From: JBFGWM01 sp041588495
GTDB lineage: Bacteria > Pseudomonadota > Gammaproteobacteria > Pseudomonadales > JBFGWM01
Length of the DNA stretch: 13,599 nucleotides
Direction of reading: 5' to 3'
Assembly (NCBI GenBank): GCA_041588495.1
Contig: JBFGWM010000050.1
Location: forward strand, 1-13,599
Position numbers and translations under genes: made by a program. This document shows, piece after piece, positions 1 to 6,950 of this stretch (position 1 is the first letter of the stretch; every line of letters starts with the position of its first letter). A model generated the notes under the pieces. That model did not search any database. It saw only the letters and a list, made by a program, of their open reading frames with translations, and was not told the DNA's origin.

Positions 1-906
1 CAGGGTGTGCTTCGGTTTCCAGCCGAACGTGTCCCGGAAGCGCGAGCCGTCGATGATCACCGAATACTTGAAATAATTGATCAGGTAGCTCGGGAATCCA
101 CGCATCTTGGCCAGGCCACTGATGGTACGCGGCAGGTTTGGCGGTAGCGACGGCACCGGGAACAGGCGGCATCCACAGGCGCGCAGGGCCTCCTTCAGGG
201 CCACCCAGTCGTCAGGCGCAACGTTGTAGATGCCCGGCTGGTTCTTGCGGTAGGCCATCACGATGGCGTCGGCCATGTCTTCGATGTGGATGAACTGCAT
301 CATCGGCGAGAAGCCCACCAGCACCGGCGCATAGGGCCGCGAGAGCAGCATGCCGATGCTGTTGCGCACGCCGGGTCCGACGATGTTGCAGGGTCGCAAC
401 AGGGTGATGTTCAGGCCCGGGTGCTTGTAGATGTACACGTTGCTGAGGTTTTCCAGCTCCACCGAATCAACCAGGTCGAGGGTCAGGTTGCTGGCCTTCA
501 GGGGCGCGTCTTCGTCGATCAGCGCCGGGTTATAGGGGTGCGCGCCGTAGACGTGATAGGTGGACATCACCAGGGTCTGCTTGATCCCGTACTTGTGGGC
601 CAGGTCATAGAGCTTCTGGGTCCCGGTGACGTTGGCGTTGTAACGCCCCTGGCGGTGCCACTCGTAGGCGGAAATCCGTCCCAGGTGAATCAGCCCGTCG
701 AACTCGTGGGCGCGGAAAATGTCCTCGAAGCTGCGCTTGTTGAAGTCGACGCAATAGCTCGGGATCTGGTTGGAGATCTCCACCCGCTTGCGGAAGTCCA
801 CCGCCACGATGCGGTAGTCCTCCTTCAGCCGGTTGATCACGCGGCGCGCCAGGGCGCCACCGGCGCCGGTCACCAGGATTTGCGGTTTCTTGCCTCGCTG
901 AGCCAT
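1..906 (-). CDS. Extended SDR family / NAD-dependent epimerase-like protein (3' end beyond window)
   Basis: Translating the minus strand from ATG 906-904 gives 302 open codons to the window edge, so the C-terminus is missing. The N-terminus has the Rossmann dinucleotide motif TGAGGALA (residues 13-20), a beta-2 acidic end VAVDF (34-38), an IHLG strand (73-76), the STYHVYG segment (115-121) and LLRPCNIVGPG (169-179). All are typical of extended short-chain dehydrogenases such as nucleotide-sugar epimerases. The oddity is the active site: where YxxxK should follow DEDAPL (131-136), the sequence reads DLVDSVELENL (144-154), with neither the Tyr nor the Lys. The protein may bind NAD(P) without classical SDR catalysis. 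Its start codon shares one base with the acyltransferase stop (TGATG), so the two are probably translationally coupled and may act on a common lipid or envelope substrate (inference). The substrate cannot be told from sequence. Confidence 0.85.
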   Translation of the reverse strand, partial: MAQRGKKPQILVTGAGGALARRVINRLKEDYRIVAVDFRKRVEISNQIPSYCVDFNKRSFEDIFRAHEFDGLIHLGRISAYEWHRQGRYNANVTGTQKLYDLAHKYGIKQTLVMSTYHVYGAHPYNPALIDEDAPLKASNLTLDLVDSVELENLSNVYIYKHPGLNITLLRPCNIVGPGVRNSIGMLLSRPYAPVLVGFSPMMQFIHIEDMADAIVMAYRKNQPGIYNVAPDDWVALKEALRACGCRLFPVPSLPPNLPRTISGLAKMRGFPSYLINYFKYSVIIDGSRFRDTFGWKPKHTL

Positions 907-1721
907 CAGAACACCCCCTTGCGTTCATCGAGACCGAGCTGGATCAGCCGGCGGATTTCGTCCTTCACTTCCTCGACCTTCTCGACGACCTTGTCCTCGT
1001 TCTCGACCTTCACATCATCGAACCGCATCGGCTCGCCGAAATTGAGATACACCCTTGCCGGCAGCGGAAACGGGGGCGCCAGCGGGATGTAGGGCACCCC
1101 GAGCATTTTCGCCAGGCCCTCGAAATTGTGGATGGCCGGCATGGTTTCCTCGCAGCCGACCACGCCCACCGGGATGATGGGGGTCTTGTGCTGGATTGCA
1201 AGGTGCATGAAGCCCGTCCCGAAGCGCTGCAGCTGGTAGCGTTTCTCGTAAAGCTTGCCTGCGCCGCGCACGCCCTCGGGAAACACGATGATGACCTCGT
1301 CACGCGCCAGCATCTTCGAGCAGTTCAGCGCATCGCCGACCACCGCCCCCGTCTCGTTGAGCACGTTGCCGAGAAACGGGACCGTGGGGAAGAAGCGCTC
1401 GATCATGGCACGCGGCGCGCGCGGACCGTTGGGGTTGGTCGAGATGGCATAGCCAATCAGCACGCCATCCATGGGCATCTGGCCGCTGTGATTGGCAATC
1501 ACCAGGGCGCGGCCCTCGGTGGGAATGTTTTCGAGGCCGTGGGCGGTGACCCGGAAGTACTTCTCGTACAATTTCTGCACGATACTGAGGCCGACCATGA
1601 ACCCGTCCGTATTGAAGCCCCAGGGATCCCAGCCCATCTCTCCCACCGGCTTGGGAATGCGGCCGACCCGCTGTTCCAATTCGTCCGATACGAGCATTTT
1701 CTTGAGAAAATTCCTGACCAC
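906..1721 (-). CDS. Lysophospholipid acyltransferase family protein (PlsC/LPLAT-like)
   Basis: A 271-residue protein of the glycerolipid acyltransferase superfamily, which transfers acyl chains from acyl-CoA or acyl-ACP to lysolipids at the inner membrane. The catalytic His/Asp pair is in ANHSGQMPMDG (His78, Asp85), giving HX6D spacing instead of the textbook HX4D; other LPLAT branches with a Gly-x-x-Pro insert look similar. The FPEG acceptor-binding motif is at 147-150, followed by VRGAGK, and IPVGVVG (183-189) is the usual downstream block. The C-terminus is charged and helical. I chose the GTG at 1721-1719 because an AGGAG lies nine bases upstream (1731-1735) and the conserved protein begins there. 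The frame stays open upstream to about 2024, but that part crosses the neighbouring promoter region and looks non-coding. It is transcribed divergently from the TonB receptor gene and overlaps the SDR gene by one base. The acyl acceptor is unknown. Confidence 0.87.
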   Translation of the reverse strand: MVRNFLKKMLVSDELEQRVGRIPKPVGEMGWDPWGFNTDGFMVGLSIVQKLYEKYFRVTAHGLENIPTEGRALVIANHSGQMPMDGVLIGYAISTNPNGPRAPRAMIERFFPTVPFLGNVLNETGAVVGDALNCSKMLARDEVIIVFPEGVRGAGKLYEKRYQLQRFGTGFMHLAIQHKTPIIPVGVVGCEETMPAIHNFEGLAKMLGVPYIPLAPPFPLPARVYLNFGEPMRFDDVKVENEDKVVEKVEEVKDEIRRLIQLGLDERKGVF

Positions 1722-1730
1722 GTGTCCAGG

Positions 1731-1735
1731 CTCCT
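1731..1735 (-). promoter_or_regulatory. Ribosome binding site deciding the GTG start of the acyltransferase
   Basis: The minus strand reads AGGAG, then nine bases, then GTG at 1721-1719. No comparable site precedes the in-frame ATG a few codons further in, so the GTG start is preferred. Confidence 0.6.
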
Positions 1736-1751
1736 GTGGCGGTGCAGTGAA

Positions 1752-1790
1752 TTCCGGAGCGGGAGCCGGCAATCGGCCGGATGTCCGGAA
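1752..1790. repeat. Nested inverted repeat in the acyltransferase leader
   Basis: Outer arms TTCCGGA (1752-1758) and TCCGGAA (1784-1790) are perfect reverse complements. Inside them CCGGC (1766-1770) and GCCGG (1776-1780) form a second dyad around AATCG. If transcription of the acyltransferase starts near 1794, the element lies wholly in its 5' untranslated region, before the ribosome binding site. It could be an RNA hairpin or a protein-binding dyad. There is no U-tract, so it is not an obvious intrinsic terminator. Confidence 0.5.
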
Positions 1791-1800
1791 ACGGATTCTA

Positions 1801-1808
1801 AGTATAGT
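1801..1808. promoter_or_regulatory. Probable bidirectional -10 element between acyltransferase and TonB receptor genes
   Basis: The eight bases AGTATAGT give TATACT on the minus strand (1806-1801) and TATAGT on the plus strand (1803-1808), each one mismatch from the sigma-70 -10 consensus TATAAT. They lie in the only AT-rich patch of this part of the gap. No convincing -35 hexamer is visible at 16-18 bases on either side. Use on the plus strand would give a leader of roughly 130 bases for the receptor operon. A further AT-rich run at 1879-1907 is another possible location for the operon promoter. Confidence 0.4.
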
Positions 1809-1930
1809 GCCGCGGGGCGGCGCTTGGGGAACCCGGCGCGCATTCCGAACCAAAACCGCCAAACAGCAGAAAAGTCGCCTATTTTTAACGACATGTGAGA
1901 TTTTCCGGGAGCCAGCCGCCCGGACCCCAC

Positions 1931-1937
1931 GGAGAAG
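1931..1937 (+). promoter_or_regulatory. Ribosome binding site of the TonB receptor gene
   Basis: GGAGAAG ends five bases before ATG 1943. It decides between this start and the in-frame ATG 48 bases upstream, which has no such site. Confidence 0.7.
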
Positions 1938-1942
1938 CAAGC

Positions 1943-3937
1943 ATGCCCCACGGGACACGTTCCATACCCAGGGCGGGGTCCCGCCCCTGCCTTTCCGCGA
2001 TATGCGCCGCCGCCCTGCTCGCATGGCAGCCGGCCGCGGCCACTGAACTCGACATCACCGGGACCTCCATCGAGGCCCTGATGCAACTCACCGTGACCTC
2101 GGTCACCAAGACCGAGCAGTCACTCCAGGGTTCGGCAGCCGCCATCCACGTGATCACCAGCGACGATCTCCGGCGCATGCGCGTGACCAATATTCCTGAT
2201 GCCCTGCGCCTGGTGCCCGGGGTCCAGGTCAAGCGCTTCAACAGCAGTACCTGGTCGGTGTCCATCCGCGGCTTCAACAACGTGTTCGCCAACAAGCTGC
2301 TGGTATTGATCGACGGACGCACCGTGTACACGCCGGTGTTCGCCGGAACCCTGTGGGAAATTCGTGAACCGATGCTGGAAGACATCGACCGCATCGAGGT
2401 GATCCGGGGTCCGGGCGGATCCCTGTGGGGGTCGAACGCTGTCAACGGCGTCATCAACATCATCACCCGGAAAGCGGGCGACACGCGCGGCGGCCTGGTC
2501 GCGGCCGGCGTGGGCAACGAGGACCGCGCCTACGGGGCCATCCGCCACGGCTGGCAGACCGGCGACGACGCCTGGCTGCGCGCCTACGCGAAATTCCATG
2601 AACGCGGCGCGCAGCCGGATCCCGCCCACCGCAGCGACAACGAGTGGCGCAGCGCGCGGGGCGGCTTCCGCTGGGACTGGAAGCAGAACGACCAGGATCA
2701 GTACACGGTCCAGGGCGACATGTACGAAGTCAATACAGACCACTACTCGACCCTGGCCAACATCGCCGGTGGCGGTGCGACCATCCGTCCCCGCTACCTC
2801 GGCGGCAACCTGCTGCTGCGCTGGCAGAACCGCCGGATCGACGGCAGCGGAAAAACCCTCCAGTTCTACTGGGACTACCAGGACAACGACTTCCCACTCA
2901 TCGCGGAAGATCGCCGGCACATTGCCGACATCGAATACCAGCACGATTTCTTTGCCGGCGACCGTCACCACCTGGTGTGGGGCATCGGTTACCGCTTCGT
3001 GAAGGACCGGGTGGCGACCGAGACCGGTTTCCTGCCTTTCGCACCCGTGCAGAGCGAGGACGGCACCTGGAGCGCCTTTATCCAGGACGAGATCGAACTG
3101 CTCCGCGACCGCCTGCACCTGACTGTCGGCACCAAGTACGAGCGCAACAATTTCACCCAGGACGAAATCCAGCCCAACCTGCGCCTCAGCTGGACACCGA
3201 GTGACCGGCACACCCTCTGGGGCGCGGTGTCGCGCGCGGTGCGCACGCCGTCGCGCTTCGAGGACGACATCACCACCTTCGCCGGCAACGACCTGCGCTC
3301 GGAACGGCTGGTGGCCTGGGAGGTGGGACACCGGGCCAACCTGGGCTCCGAGCTACACGTCGACAGCGCGGCATTCTACAACCGCTACGACGACCTGCTC
3401 TTCCAGGAGACCCTCGCCTGTATCCCGCTGGCCCCGCCCATGTTCGGTGGCTGCCCGGCGGCCACGCCACTTGGCATCGTGTTTGACAACAGCGCCAAGG
3501 GACATACCTGGGGCATGGAATTCAACGCGCTGTGGCAACCCACCGCGAACTGGACCCTTGAACCTTCCTTCACGTTCCTGGTCATGAAACTGGAGAGCAA
3601 GAACGGACACGCGGCCCGCACCGCGGCTGCGGGCGCGGAACGCGCCGACCCGCGCCACCGCTTCACGCTCCGTTCGGGTTACGAACTCACGGAGACCCTC
3701 AACATGGACACCATACTGCGCTATTCCGACAACAGCAGCGCCGGTATGGTGGACTCCTACACGACCCTGGACCTGGGCGTCACATGGACGCCGGTGCCCG
3801 ACCTCGAGCTCGCCCTGGAGGGACGCGACCTGCTTGACAACCGCCACCCGGAAAGCAGCGGCGCCGGGTTGCTCAACCTCACCGAGCCGACCGAGGTGCA
3901 ATCCGGGGTGTATGGCAAGATCACCTGGAAATTCTGA
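1943..3937 (+). CDS. TonB-dependent outer membrane receptor
   Basis: A 664-residue TonB-dependent receptor, a gated outer-membrane barrel energised by TonB-ExbBD. A signal peptide covers about residues 1-34 (hydrophobic AICAAALLAW, cleavage near PAAA/TE). A TonB-box-like LTVTSV is at 49-54. The plug domain spans about 55-180 and carries ITSDDLRRMRVTNIPDALRL, SIRGFNNVFANKLLVLIDGR, then IEVIRGPGGSLWGSNAVNGV and INIIT. The rest is barrel and ends in Phe (ITWKF), the usual outer-membrane C-terminal signature. Cys493 and Cys504 flank a short stretch and could form a loop disulfide. There is no N-terminal STN signalling domain, so it is not a FecA-type transducer. I preferred ATG 1943 over the in-frame ATG at 1895 because GGAGAAG (1931-1937) precedes it and a normal signal peptide follows. 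It heads an operon with YfiR and kinase genes, which suggests a sensing role. The ligand is unknown; nothing marks it as specific for iron or B12. Confidence 0.93.
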   Translation: MPHGTRSIPRAGSRPCLSAICAAALLAWQPAAATELDITGTSIEALMQLTVTSVTKTEQSLQGSAAAIHVITSDDLRRMRVTNIPDALRLVPGVQVKRFNSSTWSVSIRGFNNVFANKLLVLIDGRTVYTPVFAGTLWEIREPMLEDIDRIEVIRGPGGSLWGSNAVNGVINIITRKAGDTRGGLVAAGVGNEDRAYGAIRHGWQTGDDAWLRAYAKFHERGAQPDPAHRSDNEWRSARGGFRWDWKQNDQDQYTVQGDMYEVNTDHYSTLANIAGGGATIRPRYLGGNLLLRWQNRRIDGSGKTLQFYWDYQDNDFPLIAEDRRHIADIEYQHDFFAGDRHHLVWGIGYRFVKDRVATETGFLPFAPVQSEDGTWSAFIQDEIELLRDRLHLTVGTKYERNNFTQDEIQPNLRLSWTPSDRHTLWGAVSRAVRTPSRFEDDITTFAGNDLRSERLVAWEVGHRANLGSELHVDSAAFYNRYDDLLFQETLACIPLAPPMFGGCPAATPLGIVFDNSAKGHTWGMEFNALWQPTANWTLEPSFTFLVMKLESKNGHAARTAAAGAERADPRHRFTLRSGYELTETLNMDTILRYSDNSSAGMVDSYTTLDLGVTWTPVPDLELALEGRDLLDNRHPESSGAGLLNLTEPTEVQSGVYGKITWKF

Positions 3938-3963
3938 GCCGACATGTACCGAGATCACGGGCC

Positions 3964-4542
3964 ATGGCGTTGATTCGAAAGCGGCTTCGACTGGCGGAAC
4001 GTCCGCAGGTCCTTTTCGCGTGGGCGGCGCTTGCCCTCGCGTGCCAGGCCGGGGCGGCCGAGCATTCCGGAGCCTCTCTCGAATACCAGGTCAAGGCGGC
4101 CTACCTGTTCAACTTCACGCGTTTTGTCGAGTGGCCTGAAGCCGCGCAAGGCGAAGCGGCAACCGACGCGGCACCAATCTCGATCTGCGTACTGGACTCC
4201 CGGCCCTTCGGCGACGCCCTCAAGAAGCTCGAGGGACAACAGGTCGGCGAGCGGGTGCTGACCGTCGCGGTTCCGAAGATCGGCGAACCGGGCGCGATCG
4301 ATCACTGCAGCATCCTGTTCCTGGACAGGCGGGCCAACGGTGTTCGCGATGAACTGCTGCGCAAGGTCGACGGCAAACCGGTGCTGACCATCGGCGATTC
4401 CACCGGGTTCCTCTCGGAGGGCGGCATCGTGGAACTGGTGCGGCGCCGCGGCCGCATCCTGTTCCGTATTGACGTGAAACACGCCCGCCGCGCGGGCCTG
4501 CGCGTCGACCCGCAATTGCTCGGCCTGGCGCTGGAGGACTGA
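3964..4542 (+). CDS. YfiR family periplasmic protein (DUF4154)
   Basis: A 192-residue exported protein. The positively charged N-terminus and hydrophobic VLFAWAALALAC form a signal peptide, probably cut after the Ala-rich AGAA near residue 32. Cys27 sits at a poor lipobox, so lipidation is unlikely but not excluded. Family signatures are VKAAYLFNFTRFVEWP (43-58), the SICVLDSRPFGDAL strand-helix, KPVLTIGDSTGFLSEGGIVE (138-157) and RILFRIDVKHARRAGLRVDP at the end. Mature-protein cysteines are Cys75 and Cys115, matching the position of one disulfide pair of the characterised family. In Pseudomonas YfiR represses the inner-membrane diguanylate cyclase YfiN. Here the gene lies 26 bases after the TonB receptor and two bases before a CHASE8-like kinase, so that kinase is its likely partner (inference). 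The ATG start has only a weak Shine-Dalgarno, compatible with coupling to the upstream gene. Confidence 0.92.
   Translation: MALIRKRLRLAERPQVLFAWAALALACQAGAAEHSGASLEYQVKAAYLFNFTRFVEWPEAAQGEAATDAAPISICVLDSRPFGDALKKLEGQQVGERVLTVAVPKIGEPGAIDHCSILFLDRRANGVRDELLRKVDGKPVLTIGDSTGFLSEGGIVELVRRRGRILFRIDVKHARRAGLRVDPQLLGLALED
4533..4537 (+). promoter_or_regulatory. Ribosome binding site of the hybrid kinase, inside the YfiR gene
   Basis: GGAGG lies seven bases before ATG 4545 and overlaps the last codons of the YfiR-family gene, whose stop is at 4540-4542. It fixes the kinase start and indicates the two are produced together. Confidence 0.7.
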
Positions 4543-4544
4543 GC

Positions 4545-6935
4545 ATGGCGACCGAAACCACGGCTTCCGCGGCACCCGAGCCCACCCCCGGTTTTTTCGC
4601 CCGTCTCCCGGTCCGTCTCAAGCTGGTGATCATGATTTCCACGGTATCCACCCTCGCCCTCGTGATTGGCGCCGTGATCAAGATCGCCGAGGACCGGCGC
4701 ATCTTCGAGGAAAACCTGCTCGGCAACATGGCGACCCTCGCAGAGGTCGTGGGGGCCAGCAGCCGTGCCGCGCTGGTGTTCGAGGATCCGGTGTCCCTGG
4801 AGCGCTCCCTGGCCCTGCTCGAGGTGCACCCCCACATCCTGGCCGCTGCCGTGTACAAGGCTGACGGCACCATCTTCGCCCGCTACGACGCCGACAGCGG
4901 AGTCCTGATTCCCCCGCAGGTCCGCGTCACCAACGAGCATGGTTTCGAATTCGACGTGTTCTGGGTGACGCGCAAGATCATCCTCAAGAACCAGCCGATC
5001 GGGGCCATCTGGCTGCTGTCATCGGACCGCACCCAATGGGAGGCCTCGGTCACCCAGCTGGTGTCGCGGGTGACCGGGCTGGTTTTCACCCTGATCCTGT
5101 TCACCATCGCGGTCTCCTTCGGTCTGCAGCAGTTCATCACCCGTCCGATCCACCAGATTCGCGAAACCATGAAGCACGTGGTGGAGAACAACGATTTCTC
5201 GTTGCGCGCCGAAAAAGCTTCCGGGGACGAACTCGGCGACCTGGTCGACGGGTTCAACGCGATGCTGGACACCATCGAGTCCAGCAACCGGCGCCTGCGC
5301 GAGGAGATCGCAACCCGCGAACACGCTGACGAGATGCTGCGCAGGGAGACGCGCAAGCTCGAACAGGCCCACGCGGAACTCGAGCAACGCGTCGAGGAAC
5401 GCACCCGCGAACTGGCGCGCACCCGGGACCTCGCGGAAGCGGCCAACCAGGCCAAGAGCCAGTTCCTGGCCAACATGAGCCACGAACTGCGCACGCCCCT
5501 CAATGCGATCATCGGTTACAGCGAAATGCTGCTGGAGGAAATCGAGGATGGCACCGGTCCAACGGCATTCGCCACCGACCTGGAACGCATTCGCGACGCG
5601 GGCCACAACCTGCTCGGACTGATCAGCGACGTACTCGACATCTCCCGCATCGAGGCCGGGCGCATGCGCCTGACCGTGGAGGATTTCGACCTCGGCGTCA
5701 TGCTCAACGAGGCTGCCGCGACGATCGCCCCCATGGCGGCCAGGAACGGCAACCAGGTCAGCGTTCCGGACGCCGCCAACGCCGGCATCATGCATTCCGA
5801 CATGATGAAAGTGCGCCAGATTCTCCTCAACCTGATGAGCAACGCCTGCAAGTTCACCCATGACGGCAAGGTCAGCGTCAGCTGCCGCCGCAGCGGCAAG
5901 GCAGCGGTGGAACAGGTGATCATCACCATCTCGGACACCGGCATCGGCATGTCCGAGGACGAGATCAGGCGCCTGTTCCAACCCTTCACGCAGATCGATT
6001 CATCCTATACCCGCGAGTATGGCGGCACCGGCCTTGGCCTGGTGATCTCGGAGCGCCTGGTCCGCTTTCTCGGTGGCGACATCGGGGTGACCAGCGAACC
6101 CGGCAAGGGCTCGCGTTTCACGGTCCGCCTGCCGGCACGCATCGACAACCTCTCGCAGAAGGAACCCGAGACCGAGGCCGAGGCAGGCGAGGAACACGAC
6201 ACCCCATTGGTCCTGGTTGTCGATGATTCGGCTATCGCCCTGGAGATGTACCGTGAACAACTCGAGGAACGCGGCTTCCGGGTGATCACCACCCGCGACC
6301 CCCTGGAAGTCACCGGCCTGTGCGAGGAACTGCACCCGCGCTTCGTACTGCTCGACGTGATGATGCCCGACAAGAACGGCTGGGAGGTGCTGCATGACCT
6401 CAAGACCCACAACGCGACCCGCGACATACCGGTGATCGTCTGCAGCGGCGTCAACGATCCCGAACTCGCGGCATCACTTGGCGCAGCCGGAAGTATCGGC
6501 AAGCCGTTCACCGCCGCCATGCTGCAGGCCCTGCTCGAGGAACAGGGCCTGGCGGATCGCAGGCTGCGGGCGCTGGTGGTGGACGACGACGACGAGGACG
6601 CCGCCCTGCTCGCCGACCTCCTGCACAGCCAGGGCTACGAGGTCAGCCACGCATCATCCGGGCCGGTGGCCCTGGAAATGATCTCCGAGCACGCGCCGGA
6701 GCTGCTGTTCATCGACCTGCTGATGCCCGGCATGGATGGCTTCCAGGTACTCGAGACGCTGCGTTCCCACGGGCAACTGGAGAACATGACCGTGATCGTG
6801 ATCACCGGCCTGGAACTCGACGATGTGAAACTGCAACAGCTGGAAGATCTCAGCCAGGGCATTCTTCGCAAGAATAACGTGACCGCCGACACCCTGGCCC
6901 ATAAACTGTCGACCCTGACCCGTCGTCAACCCTGA
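4545..6935 (+). CDS. CHASE8-type hybrid sensor histidine kinase with two C-terminal receiver domains
   Basis: A 796-residue inner-membrane hybrid kinase. TM1 is about 27-47. A periplasmic domain of about 50-170 contains NLLGNMATLAEVVGASSRAA and later HPHILAAAVYKADGTIFARY, the pattern of the CHASE8 domain also found in YfiN. TM2 is about 176-198, then HAMP (about 199-250) and a coiled coil to 300. HisKA has NMSHELRTPLN with phospho-acceptor His313. The ATPase domain shows the N box LLNLMSNACKF (Asn433), DTGIG (464-468) and GGTGLGL (493-499). Receiver 1 has Asp560/561, Asp604 (LLDVMMP), Ser634 and Lys653. Receiver 2 has Asp680/681, Asp724 (FIDLLMP), Thr754 and Lys776. All catalytic residues look intact. 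There is no HPt domain. GGAGG (4533-4537) lies inside the end of the YfiR gene, so translation is tightly linked. Output is probably a phosphorelay through the two receivers and the stand-alone receiver next door. Confidence 0.93.
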   Translation: MATETTASAAPEPTPGFFARLPVRLKLVIMISTVSTLALVIGAVIKIAEDRRIFEENLLGNMATLAEVVGASSRAALVFEDPVSLERSLALLEVHPHILAAAVYKADGTIFARYDADSGVLIPPQVRVTNEHGFEFDVFWVTRKIILKNQPIGAIWLLSSDRTQWEASVTQLVSRVTGLVFTLILFTIAVSFGLQQFITRPIHQIRETMKHVVENNDFSLRAEKASGDELGDLVDGFNAMLDTIESSNRRLREEIATREHADEMLRRETRKLEQAHAELEQRVEERTRELARTRDLAEAANQAKSQFLANMSHELRTPLNAIIGYSEMLLEEIEDGTGPTAFATDLERIRDAGHNLLGLISDVLDISRIEAGRMRLTVEDFDLGVMLNEAAATIAPMAARNGNQVSVPDAANAGIMHSDMMKVRQILLNLMSNACKFTHDGKVSVSCRRSGKAAVEQVIITISDTGIGMSEDEIRRLFQPFTQIDSSYTREYGGTGLGLVISERLVRFLGGDIGVTSEPGKGSRFTVRLPARIDNLSQKEPETEAEAGEEHDTPLVLVVDDSAIALEMYREQLEERGFRVITTRDPLEVTGLCEELHPRFVLLDVMMPDKNGWEVLHDLKTHNATRDIPVIVCSGVNDPELAASLGAAGSIGKPFTAAMLQALLEEQGLADRRLRALVVDDDDEDAALLADLLHSQGYEVSHASSGPVALEMISEHAPELLFIDLLMPGMDGFQVLETLRSHGQLENMTVIVITGLELDDVKLQQLEDLSQGILRKNNVTADTLAHKLSTLTRRQP

Positions 6936-6950
6936 CCAGCGCAGCCAACG

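Noticed and set aside
286..1092. Plus-strand open frame of 268 codons at the left end
   Set aside because: It crosses the SDR and acyltransferase genes in antisense; both of those show family motifs and a coupled start, whereas this frame shows none.
1722..2024. N-terminal extension of the acyltransferase to an upstream ATG (about 100 residues)
   Set aside because: The extension runs through the divergent promoter region and into the start of the TonB receptor gene, is Arg/Pro-rich without family features, and the GTG at 1721 has a good AGGAG.
2120..3331. Minus-strand open frame of 403 codons inside the TonB receptor gene
   Set aside because: The receptor reading is unambiguous, with signal peptide, plug and C-terminal Phe. 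The antisense frame is low-complexity Val/Ala/Gly/Arg with no motif.
3944..3973. Nine-codon open frame between the receptor and YfiR genes, as a leader peptide
   Set aside because: It has no ribosome binding site and no codon pattern suggestive of attenuation; it is most likely chance.
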